A stretch of DNA of 64,000 nt, taken from NCBI GenBank assembly GCA_030674155.1, contig CM060329.1, positions 24,179,342 to 24,243,341 on the forward strand, written 5' to 3'. Below, one piece after another: positions 22,001 through 37,052 of this stretch. The stretch comes from Stramonita haemastoma. Its lineage: Eukaryota; Mollusca; Gastropoda; Neogastropoda; Muricidae. How positions within the stretch are numbered: the stretch's first letter is position 1; each line of letters begins with the position of its first letter. The notes below the pieces were generated by a model that did not search any database, had not been told where the DNA came from, and saw only the letters and a list, made by a program, of their open reading frames with translations. The position numbers and the translations under genes are program-made.

Positions 22001-24658
22001 GTTTGTTGGAAGGAAAGCTGGTAAGTGTACGCGACAGAAAACAAGCATTGCCCACAAGAATAATGAAAATATACAGCAGTATGATGCACCAGGGCAAAGT
22101 GGAGGGTTGCCGCCATATGGGCACACACAAACGAACACACTGACAAAAACAAACGCGCGAGCGCGTGCGCGCATTCATACCCACCCATTGCCAGAAAAAG
22201 GTGCCGTTTTGAGCACAGATGCCATGCAAAGAGGCATTTTCGGCCACTGCCAGGCCCGACTTTTGCACGGTAAAAGACCCCACAGCACCAAGACAGTATT
22301 GTACCGTATGCAGACACTCTCCTCCACCATCTTGGATAGGTGTGACGCCGGATTTGTGGCAACACGAGAGCCCCGAAGTGCTGAGAAAGCTAGTTTGTCG
22401 GAAGGAAAGCTGGTAAGCGTACGCGACAGAAAGCAAGCATTGCGCACAAGAATAATGACAATATACAGCAATATGGTGCACCAGGGCAAAGTGGAGGGTC
22501 GCTCTCACATTCGCACACACAAACGAACACACTGACAAAAACCAGCGCGCGAGCGCGTGCGCGCTTGCATACCCACCCCTTGCCTGAAAAAGGTGCCGTT
22601 TTGAGCACAGATGCCATGCAAAGAGCCGTTTTTGGCCACATAGGTGTGGCGCCGGATTTCTGGCGAGACGAGACCCCCAAGAGCTAAGAAATCTCAATGT
22701 CGAGGGTCCACGCCACATACACGTATACAAACGAACACACTGACAAACAGCAGTGCGCACGCGCATTCGCGAATGGATACCCACCCCCCGCCTAAAAAGG
22801 TGCCGATTTGAGCACAGATAAAAACCAAAGAGCCGTTTTCAGCTGCGTCGTACCCCCACTTTTGCCCGGTAAAAGACGCCACGGCACCAATACAATATCG
22901 TAATGTATGCATACACTCTCTCCCACCATCTTGCATAGGTGTGGTGCAAGATTTGTGACGACACGAGAGCCCCCAAGAGCTCAGAAAGCTAGTTTGTCGG
23001 AAGGAAAGCTGGTAAGTGTACCCCACAAAAAACAAGCATTGCACACATGAAGAATAACAATATACAGCAATATGATGCACCAACGGAAAATGGAGTGTCA
23101 CCACCACTTCCGCGCAGACTAACGAAAAAAATGACAAACACCAGCACGCGCGCATGCGCGCATTCAAACCCAAACTCCGTCGGGAAAAGGTGCCGTTTTG
23201 AGCACAGATGCCATCCAGAGAGTCCTTTTCAGCCCCGTCGTACCCCCACTTCTGCCCGGTAAAAGACCCCACGGCACCAAGACAATATCGTACTGTATGC
23301 ATACACTCTGTCCCACCATCTTGGATAGGTGTAGCGCCGGATTTGTGGCGACAAGAGAGCCGCCAAGGGCTAAGAAAGCCAGTTTTTCGGACGGAAAGCT
23401 GGTAAGTGTACATGACAAAAAACAAGCATTGCACACAAAAAGAGTCACAATATACAGCAATATGATGCACCAAGGCAAAGTGCAGGGTCACCGGCACATG
23501 CGCGCACACAAACGAACACGCTGACAAACACGAGCGCGCGCGCATTCGCGCATGCATACCCACCCCCCGGCCCGAAAAAGGTACCGTTTTGAGAACAGAT
23601 GTCATCCAAAGAGCCGTTTTCGGCCCCGCCGTACCCCCACTTTTGCCCGGTAAAAGACCCCACGGCACCAAGACAATATCGTACTGTATGCATATACTCT
23701 CTCCCACCATCTTGCATAGGTGTGGCGCCGGATTTGTGGCGACACGAGAGCCCCCAAGAGCTAAGAAAGCTAGTTTATCGGAAGACAGCTGGTAAGTGTA
23801 CGCGACAAAAAACAAGCATTGCACACAAGAATGACAATATACAGCAATATGATGGACCAGGGCAATGTGGAGGGTCCCCGGCACATGTCTGCACACAAAG
23901 AACACACTGACAAACACCAGCGCGCGCGCACATGCGCGCATGCATACCCACCCCCCGCCCGAAAAATGTGCCGTTTTGAGCCAGATGCCAGCCAAAGAGC
24001 CGCTTTCGGCCCCGTCGTACCCCACTTTTGCCCGGTAAAAGACCCCACGGCACCAAGACAATATCGTACTGTATGCATACACTCTGTCCACCATCTTGGA
24101 TAAGTGTTACGCCGGATTTATGGCGACAGGAGAGCCCATCAGAGCAAAGAAAGCTAGTTTGTCGGAAGGAAAGCTGGTAAGTGTACGCGACAAAAAACAA
24201 GCATTTCACACAAGAAGAATGACAATATACAGCAATATGATGTACCAGGGCAAAGTGGAGGGTCCTTGGCACATGTGCAAACACAAATGGACACACTGAC
24301 AAAAACCAGCGCGCGCTCGCATTCGTGCATGCATACCCACCGCCGGCCCCAAAAAGGTTCAGTTTTGAGCACAGATGCCACCCAAATAGCCCTTTTCGGC
24401 CCCATGTACCCCCACTTTTGCCCGGTATAAGACCCCACGGCACCAAGACAGTATTGTACTGTGTGCATACACTCTCTCCCACCATCTTGGATAGGTGTGG
24501 CACCGGATTTGTGGCAACATGAGAGTCCCCAAGCGCTTAGAAAGCTAGTTTGTTGGAAGGAAAGCTGGTAAGTGTACGCGACAAAAAACAAGCATTGCAC
24601 ACAAGAAGAATGACAATATACAGCAATATGATATACCAGGGCAAAGTAGAGGGTCCCC
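16097..24658 (+). repeat. 391-bp satellite, forward array 1
   Basis: Marker gataggtgt(g/a)(g/a)cgcc recurs at 16461, 16853, 17244 and onward every 391-392 bp for about 16 well-conserved copies to about 22640. A truncated copy and about five more diverged copies follow, to 24658. Each monomer holds gagctgagaaagctagtttg, a consensus-like donor gctggtaagtgtacgcgac, acaatatacagcaatatgat, an alternating purine-pyrimidine gcgcgcg/atgc block and ggtgccgttttgagcacaga. A local three-monomer duplication is suggested by cactgtcaaaaacc at 17047 and 18221 (1174 bp). Confidence 0.9.
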
Positions 24659-26318
24659 ATCATGGGGTGTTTTACCGGGCAAAAGTGGGGGTACGACCAG
24701 GCGGCTGTTTGGCTAGCATCTGTGCTCAAAACGGCACCTTTTTCGAACGGTGGAAGGGCATGCCTGCGCGAATGTGCGCTCGCGCTGGTGTTTGTCAGTG
24801 CGTTTGTTTGTGTGCGCGCATGTGGCGGGGACCCTGCAGTTTGCCCTAGTGCATCATATTGCTTTATATTGTCATTATTATTGTGCGCCCTGCTTAGTTT
24901 TTGGTGCATACACTTTTCCCGATTTCCTTGCGACAAACTAGCTTTCTCAGTTCTTTCAGGCTGCGGTGTCGCGACAAGTCCGGTGAAACACACACGTGGA
25001 AGATTGTAGGGGAGGGAGTATGCATACGGTGCCATGTTGTACTGGTGCCTTGGGGCCTGTAACCATGCAAAAGTCGGTGCAGAACGGGCCTGAAAACGGC
25101 TCTTCGGGTCCCGTCTTTGCCACGAACCGCACCTTTTTGGCGGTGTGTCGGGTATGCATGCACGTACCCGAACGCGCGCCGGTGTTTGTCAGTGCGTTTG
25201 TTTGTGTGCGCGCATGTGACGGGGCCCTGCAGTATGCCTTTGTGCATCATATTGCTGCATATTGTCATTATTATTGTGCGCCCTGCTTGGTTTACGGTGC
25301 GTTTACTGTACCCGATTTCCTTGCGACAAACTAGTTTTCTCAGTTCTTGAGGGCTGCGGTGTGGCCATAAGTCTGGCGCCACACACGTCGAAGATTGTAG
25401 GGGAGGGAGTATGCATATGGTGCCATATTGGCCAGGAGCCTTGGGGTCTGTAACCGTGCAGAAGTCGGGGCAGGACGGGCCTGAAAACGGCTCTTCGGTT
25501 CCCGTCTTTGTTCCAAACCGCACCTTTTTGGCAGGGGGTTGGGTATGCATGCACGCACGCGCGCGCGCGCGCTGGTGTTTATCAGTGTGTTTGTTTGTGT
25601 GCGCGCATGTGGCAGGGACCCTGCAGTTTGCCCTGGTGCATCATATTGCTTTATATTGTCATTATTATTGTGCGCCCTTCTTGGTTTTCTGTGCTACACT
25701 GTACCCGATTTCCTTGCGATAAAATAGCTTTTTCAGTTCTTTCAGGCTGCAGTGTCGCGACAAGTCCGGCGAAACACACTCGTCAAAGATTGTAGGGGAC
25801 GGAGTATGCATACGGTGCCATGTTGTACTGGTGCCTCGGGGTCTGTAACCGTGGAAACGTCGGGGCAGGACGGGCCTGAAAACGGCGCTTCGGGTCCCGT
25901 CTTTGCCCCGAACCGCATCTTTTTTGCAGGGGGTTGGGTATGCATGTACGTACGCATGCGCGCGCTGGTGTTTGTCAGTGCTTTTGTTTGTTTGCGCGCA
26001 TGTGGCAGGGACTCTGCAGTTTGCCCCGATGCATCATATTGCTGTATATTGTCATTATTATTGTGCGCCCTGCTTGGTTTTCTGTGCGTACACTGTACCC
26101 GACTTCCTTGCAAGAAACTAGCTTTCTCAGCTCTTGAGGGCCGCGGAGTCGCCACGAGCCCGGCGCCACACACCTGGAAAATGGTGGGAGACGGTGTATG
26201 CATTAGGTGCCATATTGTCTTGGTTCCTTGAGGTCTGTCACTGTGCAAAAGTTGGGGTAGGAATCGCCTTAAAACGACTCTTTGGGTCCCGTCCTTGCCC
26301 AAAACCGTACAAGTTTTG

Positions 26319-26359
<41 letters not shown>

Positions 26360-27536
26360 ATGCGTGCGCACACGCGCATGCGCGCAGGTGTTTGTTTGTG
26401 TGCGCGAATGTTGAGAGGACCCTGCACTTGGCTGTGGTGCATGATATTGCTGTATATTGTCATTATTATTGTGCGCCCTGCTTGGTTTTTGTTGCGTACA
26501 CCCTAGCAGATTTCCTTGCAAGAAACTAGCTTTCTCAGCTCTTAAGGGCCGCGGAGTCGCCACGAGTCCGGCGCCACACACCTTGAAAATGGCAGGAGAG
26601 GGTGTATGCATACAGTGCCATATTGGCTTGGTGCCTTGGGGTCTGTAACCGTGCAAAAGTTTGGGTAGGACGGGCCTGAAAACGACTCTTTGGGTCCTGT
26701 CTTTGCCCAAAACCGCACCATTTTGTCCGGGGGTGGGTATGCCTACGCGCACGCGCACGCACACGCGCACAGGTGTTTATCAGTGTGTTTGTTTGTGTGC
26801 ACGCATGTGGAGGGGACCCTGCACTTGGCTGTGATGCATGATATTGCTGCATATTGTCATTATTATTGTGCGCCCTTTTTTGTTTTTTTTTTTGCGTACA
26901 CCCTAGCAGAGTTCCTTGTAAGAAACTAGCTTTCTCTGTTCATGAGGGCCGCGGAGTCGCCACGAGTCCGGCGCCACACACCTGGAAAATGGTGGGAGAC
27001 GGTGTATGCATACAGTGCCATATTGGCTTGGTGCCTTGGGGTCTGTCACCGTGCAAAAGTTTGGGTAGGACGGGCCTGAAAACGACTCTTTGTGTCCCGT
27101 CTTTGCCCCAAACCGCACCTTCTTAGCCAGGGGACGGGTATGCATGCGCGCATGCGCGCGCGCAGATGTTTGTCAGTGTGTTTGTTTGTGTGCGCACATG
27201 TGGAGGTGACTCTGCACTTGGCTGTGGTGCATGATATTGCTGTATATTGTCATTATTATTGTGCGCCTTGCTTGGTTTTTGTTGCGTACACCCTAGCAGA
27301 TTTCCTTGCAAGGAACTAGCTTTCTCAGCTCTTGAGGGCCGCGGAGTCGCCACGAGTCCGGCGCCACACACCTGGAAAATGGTAGGAGACGGTGTATGCA
27401 TACAGTGCATACAGTGCCATATTGTCTTGGTGCCTTGGGGTCTGTAACCGTGCAAAAGCTGGGGTAGGAATCGGGTCCCGTCTTTGCCCCAAACCGCACC
27501 TTTTTCGCCGGGGGGGGGGGGGGGGGGTATGCGTGC
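24659..27536 (-). repeat. 391-bp satellite family, inverted array 1 (diverged)
   Basis: About seven monomers in the opposite orientation, recognised by the complements actagctttctcag, catattgctgtatattgtca and gtgtatgcatac. They are clearly more diverged from the forward monomers than those are from each other, and intermediate between them and the old copies at 29-35 kb. A 37-base G run lies at about 26321-26358. Confidence 0.85.
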
Positions 27537-28740
<1,204 letters not shown>

Positions 28741-29065
28741 TTTTATATTCATTTACTCTTTTATACCGAGGATAATGGAATAAGCACTCATGTGCTTTTT
28801 GCCATCCAGTTCCCGTGTGTATGCAGTTTTGTAAATCTTGTCATCTGTTCCCACCGGCACACAATGGCCTACTCAAGATTACGAAAAGCGGAACAGGATT
28901 TAACATGTACACAAGATGTTGTGCGTGCATTCGCACACTCGGCCTCGGTTTATAGTCTCATCCGAAGGACTTTTGGGGAGAGTGGAGTCAGCACTGATGT
29001 TAACTCCAGGGGAAAAATCCCCTGGAACGGGAATCGAACCCGGGTCGTCAAAATTGTTAAATTTT
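28741..29065 (-). mobile_element. tRNA-derived SINE, nearly complete
   Basis: The 3' end is accgaggataatggaataag. The core is ctcatccgaaggacttttgg. The B box shows in complement as ggaatcgaacccgggtcgtc at about 29029-29048. The A box part is replaced by AT-rich sequence. Confidence 0.8.
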
Positions 29066-29089
29066 ATGCATACCAAGAATAAGGCGTAT

Positions 29090-30150
29090 TTCGGGAAGAT
29101 GTGACAAAGGGCCAGTTTGAATTCCGTCCTACCCCGACTTTTCCATAATAACAGAGCCCAGGACACCAAAAAGAGTGCTTTACTGCACGCTTACACACTT
29201 TACTACATCTTTGGTGCGGGTGGCACCGGTCTTGTGGTGACACCACGGCCCAGAAGAGGGCAGTCCGGCTTTAATATAGCAAATTTGTTCGAACGAAAGC
29301 TGGTGCAGTGTACGCAATCATACATACTAGTACATAGAATATTATTGATAGGGGCCTAATATACAATGATTATGATGCACCAGGGCTAAGTGCAGGGCTA
29401 CCGCCACATGCACACGCACAAAAATACGCAAACACATCCCATGCAAGCATGGGCGTGCATACTCCACCCCCTACTCCCTCAAGAATAAAGCGTATTTCGA
29501 GATGTGACAAGAGAGTGCTGTACTGTATGCATACACACTTTCCTAGCATCTTTCATATGCATGGCACTGGTCTTGTGGCGAGACCACAGCCCCAAAGGAG
29601 GCAGCCTAGCTCAATATACGAAGTCTGTGGGACGAAAACTGGTACAGTGTACGCAACAATACATAGTATTACACATAATATTAATGATAATGTACTATAT
29701 GATGCACCACAGCACAGTGCAGTACCGTCACCACACGCACAAACACAAAAAAAAAACACAAAAACTAGCGCGCGCACTTATGCACACTCGCATACACAAC
29801 CCAAGAATAAGGCGCATATCGAGATGTGACAAAAACGCCTGTTTGAGTCTCGTCCTACCCCAACTTTTGCACAGTAACAGAGCCCACGGCATCATGAAGT
29901 GCTCTACAGTATTCATACACACTTTACTATCATCTTTGATCTGCTTGGCGCTGTTCTTGTGGCGACATCACAGCCCCGAAGAGGGCAGCCTGCCTTGAAT
30001 ATAGCAATCTGTCAGAATGAAAGCTGACACAGTGTACACAACAATAAAATTAGTGTAAAAGTAAATTAGTATTACACATAATATTAATGATAATAATATA
30101 CAATATGATGCACTAACAGAACAGTACAGGGCCATTGCCACACGCACACA
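29090..30150 (+). repeat. Old satellite-family monomers, forward (three)
   Basis: Blocks such as cttgtggcgacatcacagcc, cgaaagctggtgcagtgtacgc, aatatacaatatgatgca and gcatacacacttt occur in the same order as in the 391-bp satellite, with about 350-370 bp spacing and heavy divergence. Confidence 0.75.
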
Positions 30151-30982
30151 TACATTTCTGAAAGCAGCCTACAAATCACTACCCAAAAAAACCCAAAGGG
30201 TAAAAAAATTTGTGACCAGCTGAACAAAACCTTGAATCTGAAACCAACTGGGGTGTGTGTGTTGTGTCGTAAAGTGATGAAAGTAGTAAGTAAACATGCA
30301 CAAGAGAGGTAAGAACTTGACTCTGGTTCTGAAACTTCCTGGGGAAACTTAATAAACTTCTCCTTCCCCTTTTCCACAGATGGGCTGTCAGTACACAGGC
30401 TGCCAAATTTCTAACAAAGGAATCTGAATCTGACATTCTCCTTAGGAGCGTGCCTAATCAATTTTGAACCAACAGAGTTTACTTGGAAAGTCAGGAAGTC
30501 TTGCACTGTTTTGAGTTTGTCTTTTATCTAGATAGTATTTTTTATGGCTATCATTTTTGAGTCGGTTTTCAAGCGTATTGACAAAAGCGGTGTGCTCGGC
30601 AGTTTAGAAATAATTTCCAGTTTCATTTTTGACCAGGTTGGGGTTGTTTTGCAGTTGAAGGTCTGACTTCAGTTAGGGACAGGAAAAACATTTTAAAGGA
30701 CCAACACTACACGTGCAAATCATGTCTCTGTGGAGGTAGGTCGGGTGAGTTGATGTGATTTTTTCTTTTTTTCTTTTCTTTTTCTTTGCCATTTCAAAAC
30801 CGCCAGACATCTGCATGCAGTGTGGACTACTTGACCAGCAGGGAAAACAAACGTGGGATTGTGAATATCAACATGACGTTTTGGCTTTTGTCGTTTTTTT
30901 TTATAAGACTATGAAGAAGAGCAGTTTCTGGTAAGTTTAATTTTTAGTTAGAGTAGTTTTAAAATTTTTTTTTTTTTTTTTT
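30151..30982. other. Non-repetitive stretch up to the assembly gap, no gene seen
   Basis: AT-rich with no convincing ORF. It ends in a T run (about 20 bases) that immediately precedes the Ns. Confidence 0.5.
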
Positions 30983-31082
30983 NNNNNNNNNNNNNNNNNN
31001 NNNNNNNNNNNNNNNNNNNNNNNNNNNNNNNNNNNNNNNNNNNNNNNNNNNNNNNNNNNNNNNNNNNNNNNNNNNNNNNNNN
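30983..31082. other. Assembly gap (100 N)
   Basis: Exactly 100 N, the usual placeholder for a gap of unknown size, so the true distance across it is unknown. Confidence 0.98.
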
Positions 31083-31254
31083 ATGGGTTTGATGAATTGT
31101 CTAAGCTAGTCAGTTCGTTTGTTGGTATGTTTGTTTGTTAGTCAGTCAGTCAGCTAGTTACCTCGTTAGCTATTTATTAGCGAGTTAGTCTTGGCAGGAT
31201 GTCATTTAATTAATCAGCTTGTTGGTGGTAAGGTAATCATAGTGAGTGATATTT

Positions 31255-31490
31255 TGATTTAGTTTTTTTTATAAATTCTATTATTTCGAGGATAATGGAA
31301 TAAGCAATCATGTGTGGATTTTTTTATTACATCCAGTATCCCTATGCATACAGTTTTGTAAAGTTTGTCATATTTTCTTACTGGCACACAATGGCCTACA
31401 CTTCCGAAAGGCGGAACAGGTTTTAACGTGTGCGGAATATGTTTTGCCTTCGTGCGTACACAGGACATCGGTTTAGTACAGTCTCAACAG
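31255..31490 (-). mobile_element. tRNA-derived SINE, truncated
   Basis: Carries ttcgaggataatggaataag and the ctggcacacaatggcctaca and cgaaaggcggaacaggtttt blocks. The head is missing. Confidence 0.65.
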
Positions 31491-31494
31491 AACT

Positions 31495-31856
31495 TTCGGG
31501 AAAATATTACGTTTATCAGAAAGACGACCACACGCTAACACACACAAAAAACACACACACAAACACGAGCGTGTGCGCGCATATACACACACCCAAGAAA
31601 AATGCACTCACAAACGCAAGCGCGCGGACGCATATGCACGCACATACGCACTTCCAAGAAAAAGGCACATATCAGGAAGATTTAACAAAGTGCCGGTTTG
31701 AATCCCGCCCTACTTTTGCGAAGAAACAGAGCCACGGCACTATGAGAGTATTCTACTGTATGCTTACACACTTTACTAGCATTTTTGATACTGGTGGCGC
31801 TGTTCCTGTGGCGACACCAGAGCCAAGAAAAGGAAAGTTTGGCTTGAAAGCTTGTA
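31495..31856 (+). repeat. Old satellite-family monomer, forward
   Basis: Shows gtgtgcgcgcatatacacac, acttttgcgaagaaacagag, gtatgcttacacactttact and ctgtggcgacaccagagcc. It is interrupted at its 3' side by the LINE tail. Confidence 0.7.
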
Positions 31857-31985
31857 ATAATAATAATACATGGAATTTATATAGCACTATATCTTGTAAA
31901 AACAAATCAAAGCGCTTGCACTCGACCCTCACAACAAACAAGCAATCACTGACAATGAATAATTCTAGCAAATTCGAAAGCACGT

Positions 31986-32035
<50 letters not shown>

Positions 32036-32062
32036 GCACGCACGCACGCACGCACGCACCCA

Positions 32063-32098
<36 letters not shown>

Positions 32099-33288
32099 CC
32101 CACGCACACACTTATAGAGGCTATACATTTAGGCAGGGCGAAGGGAATTTCAAATGTTGAAGGCAGGGACAAATAGGAAATGAAAACAGAAGGCAAAAAT
32201 CTTAGGTTTGAAACAATGTGTCTTGAGGTTGGATTTAAAAGTGTCATATGTAGGCTTTTGCCGAAGGGAGAGAGGGAGGTCATTCCAGATTGATGGACCA
32301 CAAACAGAGAAAGAGCGGCGGCCAACGGTAGATAGGTTGAATCTAGGTATCTTTAAGGATAAGGTATCTGCAGCCGAGCGGAGGGAACGAGAAGGTGTGT
32401 ACACGTGAAGACATTCACAGAGGTAAGAGGGTGCTGTTTTGTGGAGACATTTATAACAGAGAGTACTGATCTTATAGTTTACTCTCTGTGGCACAGGCAG
32501 CCAGTGGAGAGATTGCAAGAGAGGAGTAATGTGCTCAGATTTTTTCTTTCTGAGGACCAGTCGAGCTGCAGAGTTTTGTATACGTTGGAGGGAGTGGATA
32601 GATGATGCTGGCAGACCAGCCAAAAGAGAATTGCAATAGTCCAGACGTGAAAGAATAAGAGAAGTGACTAGTTTGGATGTTGCATCAGTGGACAGGTACT
32701 TTCGAATTGCACTAATACGCCGTAGTTGATAGTAGCATGACTGACAGGTCTGGGTGATGAATTTTTGCATGGAGAGTGTGTTGTCAATAACGACTCCTAG
32801 ATACTTTACAGCACTGGATAGAGGGACTGACGTATTGCCGAGTTCTATTGAAGTTGTTGTGATAAAAGACAGTTTGTGTTTGGTCCCTACAAGCATGGAT
32901 TCGGTTTTATCTGCGTTTAATTGTAATTTGTTCTGTATCATCCAGTTTTGGATATCTTGAAGGCAGTTGGACATATTTGTCAAGAGAGAAGGCAGATTTT
33001 CAGGTGTATCACTGCTTAGAATCTGAGAGTCGTCTGCATAAAAGTGATGGTTGATCTGATGACGGTTAATAACATGTGACAGGAGAGCAGTGTAGAGAGT
33101 AAAGAGAACAGGGCCTAGAACAGATCCTTGAGGGACTCCGCATTCTAGTTTGGTTGGTGTGGAATGAATCTTGTTTACTGCCACAGTTTGGAATCGGTTT
33201 GTCAGGTACGAACTAAACCAGGTGAGGGCAGTGCCCTTAATACCGAAAGTGTTTTGGAGACGGGAGAGAATTGCCCATATCACAAGGG
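31857..33288 (-). mobile_element. CR1/Jockey-like LINE, 5'-truncated, with reverse transcriptase fragment
   Basis: The complement has a long open frame (33288 to about 32150) with reverse transcriptase motifs GVPQGSVLGPVLF and YADDSQ and then the carboxyl region (YLGVVIDNTLSMQKF, LDYCNSLLAGLP, LQSLHWLPV, IWNDLP) typical of CR1/L2/Jockey-clade elements. There is no endonuclease domain, because the 5' end is lost. The 3' untranslated part holds a (CA/CACG)n tract (31988-32108) and ends tagtgctatataaattcc plus a (TTA)n tail at 31857-31872. Intact motifs and an uninterrupted frame of about 385 codons suggest a fairly recent insertion. Confidence 0.85.
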
Positions 33289-34170
33289 TATGCAGGGTAC
33301 AGGGTATGCAACAAAACAAAGTATTTCACATAATATAAATGATAATATACAATATGATGCCTCACAGGACAGTGCAGGGTCGTCATCACACACAAAAACA
33401 TGCACACACAAAAACGAGCGTGCGCACACATACACACCCAAGAATGAGACGCATATCGAGAAGATATGACAAAGCCTCCGTTTGAGTCTCGTCCTACTTT
33501 TGCGCAGTAACAGAGCCCATAGCACAATCAGAGTGCTCTACTGTACGCAGACACACTATAATAGCATCTTTGATATGGGTGGCGCTGTTCTTGTGGCGCC
33601 ACCCCAGCTCCGAAAAGGACTGCGAGGCTTGAATATAGCCAGTCTTTTCGGAAAGAGACGCGGTACAATGTACGCCACAATACATAATATTACACATAGT
33701 ATTAATGATAATATACACTATGATGCCCCACAGCACAGTGCAGGGTTATCACCACACACACACTTACAAAAAAAAACGCGCACAGAATCACAAGCGCGCA
33801 CACGCTTACGCGCGCGCATATACACCTCCAAGAATAAGGTACATATCGAGATGTTAACAAAGTGTCGGTTAGATCCCCCGTCCAACATGGACTTCTGTGT
33901 AGTAACGAAGGCCACAGTACCATCACCGGGCTCTGCTGTATGCATACACAAATTACTAGCCTCTTTCACACCGGTGGAGCTGTTCTTGTGACGACACCAC
34001 AGCCCCGAAGAGGACAACTTGGCTTGAGTATAGACAGTCGTGTCGGAACCAGAGCTGGCAAGGAGTACACAACAATTCACAGTATTACAAATAACATTAA
34101 TGACAAAAAAAAATATGATGCACCACAGCACAGTCCGGGCCACACGCACGCGCGCGCGCGCGCACGCACA

Positions 34171-34208
<38 letters not shown>

Positions 34209-34485
34209 CGAGCGCGCACGCATACTCGCTCACATACATCCCCCCGAGAATAAAGCCCATATCACAAGATGTAATATAATGCCAGGCTGAATCCCGTACT
34301 ACTCCGACTTGTGCACACAACAGAGCCCACGGCACCTTGACAGAGCGCTACTCTATGCATACACACTTTACGAGCATCTTTGAAATTAGTGGCAATGTAT
34401 TGTGGCGACACTACAGCCTCAAAAAGAGCATCCTGGCTTGAATATAGCAAGTTTTGTCGGAACGAAAGATGTGGTGCATGATAAT
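33289..34485 (+). repeat. Old satellite-family monomers, forward (about three)
   Basis: Repeated order of ataatatacaatatgatgc, gtgcagggt, acgagcg, tactttt/acttgtg and cttgtggcgccaccccagct, at about 360 bp spacing. The (CA)n in the third copy is at 34158-34205. Confidence 0.7.
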
Positions 34486-34530
34486 ACTTGTTGTTATTAT
34501 TGTTTTTTATTATTGTTGTTGTTGTTGTTG

Positions 34531-34582
<52 letters not shown>

Positions 34583-34599
34583 CATCATCATCATCATTG

Positions 34600-34672
<73 letters not shown>

Positions 34673-34675
34673 GCA
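34486..34675. repeat. (TTA)n/(TTG)n/(TCA)n microsatellite at an inversion point
   Basis: About 180 bp of trinucleotide repeats separating forward from inverted monomers. Confidence 0.9.
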
Positions 34676-35400
34676 CTGCTACGATTTATTGCGTACACTG
34701 TACCAGTTTTCGTTCCCACAAACTTGTCATATTCAAGCCAGGCTGCCGTCTTCGGGACTGTGGTGTCGCCACAAGTCCTGCCCCATGCATATCAAGGAGA
34801 CTAGTAAAGTGTGTATGCATACAGCACACCACTTCTCTTGGTACCGTGGGCTCTGTTACTGTGCAAAAGTCGGGGTAGGACGGGACTCAAACCAGCCCTT
34901 TGTCACATCTTTGGGGGAAAAAAACGTGCCATATTCTTGGGGAGGGGGGTGTTTTTGCGCGTGCTTGCGTGCACACACTCGTGTTTGTGTGTATGTTTTC
35001 TTGAGTGTGTGCATGTGGGGACAGCCCTGCACTTTGCTCTGGTGCATGATATTACTGTATATTATGATTATTATTATCATGTGTACTGCTACGTTTTATT
35101 GCGTGCACTGTACCAGCATACGTTCAGACAAACTTGCTATATTCAAACCCCGCTACTATCTTTCGGGCTGTGGTGTCGCCACATGTCCGGCGCCACACAT
35201 ATCAAAGATGCCAGTAAAGTGTGTATGCATACAGCACAGCACTCTCTTGGTGCCGTGAGCTCTGTTTCTTGGGGGTGTATGCCTGCGCATATACGTGCAC
35301 GTTCTCGTGTTTGTGCGTGCGGGATTTTTTGGTTTGTATGTGGCGGAGACCCTAAACTCTGCTGTGGTGTAACATATATTACTGTGTCATGATATAATGC
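34676..35400 (-). repeat. Old satellite-family monomers, inverted (two)
   Basis: The complement shows cgaaaactggtacagtgtac, the cttgtggcgacaccacagtc block and gtatgcatacacactttact, the same order as in the forward copies at 29-34 kb. Confidence 0.75.
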
Positions 35401-35451
35401 GCAGGCCTGGCACCTCCCCAGCCTCTCACTCACTCAGACCCATCCATCCAC

Positions 35452-35516
<65 letters not shown>

Positions 35517-35549
35517 GCGCGCGCGCGCACTCATCTCTCTCTTCTCTCT

Positions 35550-35609
<60 letters not shown>

Positions 35610-36164
35610 CTCTCCTCTCTCTCTCTCTCTCTCTCATTTGCGACAAGAATACATCCTATCTCGTTTAGGCAATACCCTTCAGAAATATCATGAAACTTAT
35701 GATGCAAGATGACAAAACCCCTCAGGATTTAGGACGATTCATACATCATTCCAACAAAAGGCGTTCTGCTTTATAATGATGGCTATATCAAAATAATTAA
35801 CGTAATACTCCAGTTGTTTCAGTGCATAATGCTAGTCTGTGTACAAATTATATCCTAGTTATCAATTCTCTCATCAATTTTATTTATTCATTCTTTGTTT
35901 TTTGCATCAAATTTATATCATGTCTAAAATGTTCCAAACATTCCAAGCAGATGTGTGCTAATACCATGAGTGAATGATATAACCTGTGAGCTTGAAGTGT
36001 TTTCAGGTGCGTTCTTGGAAAGGAATGAGAACGAGGTTAATGGGGGTGGGGGGGGGGGGGTTGTTTCGTGTGTGAAATTGTACTGATGTCCGGTGGCCTT
36101 CTACAATAAAATTGCTCACAGTTCAGAGTTCTTTAACTGTCCACAGACACACAACACAAACAAA
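35401..36164. other. (CA)n and (CT)n tracts, then sequence without a gene
   Basis: (CA)n at 35453-35513 and (CT)n at 35534-35635. 35640-36164 is AT-rich with no recognisable feature except a G run near 36050. Confidence 0.65.

Positions 36165-37052
<888 letters not shown>

Noticed and set aside
16516..24094. Many minus-strand ORFs of 200-466 codons in the satellite arrays as protein genes
   Set aside because: They change frame from monomer to monomer, start at arbitrary points, and follow the tandem repeat. No known domain is visible.
16097..24658. CRISPR array
   Set aside because: The repeating unit is 391 bp with no short direct repeat and unique spacer pattern, and the DNA is eukaryotic.
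30600..30960. Exons before the assembly gap
   Set aside because: Some splice-like sites exist, but no open frame between them is convincing.
34454..34804. Hydrophobic leucine/tyrosine-rich ORF as a membrane protein
   Set aside because: It translates the (TTA)n tract and an inverted satellite monomer.
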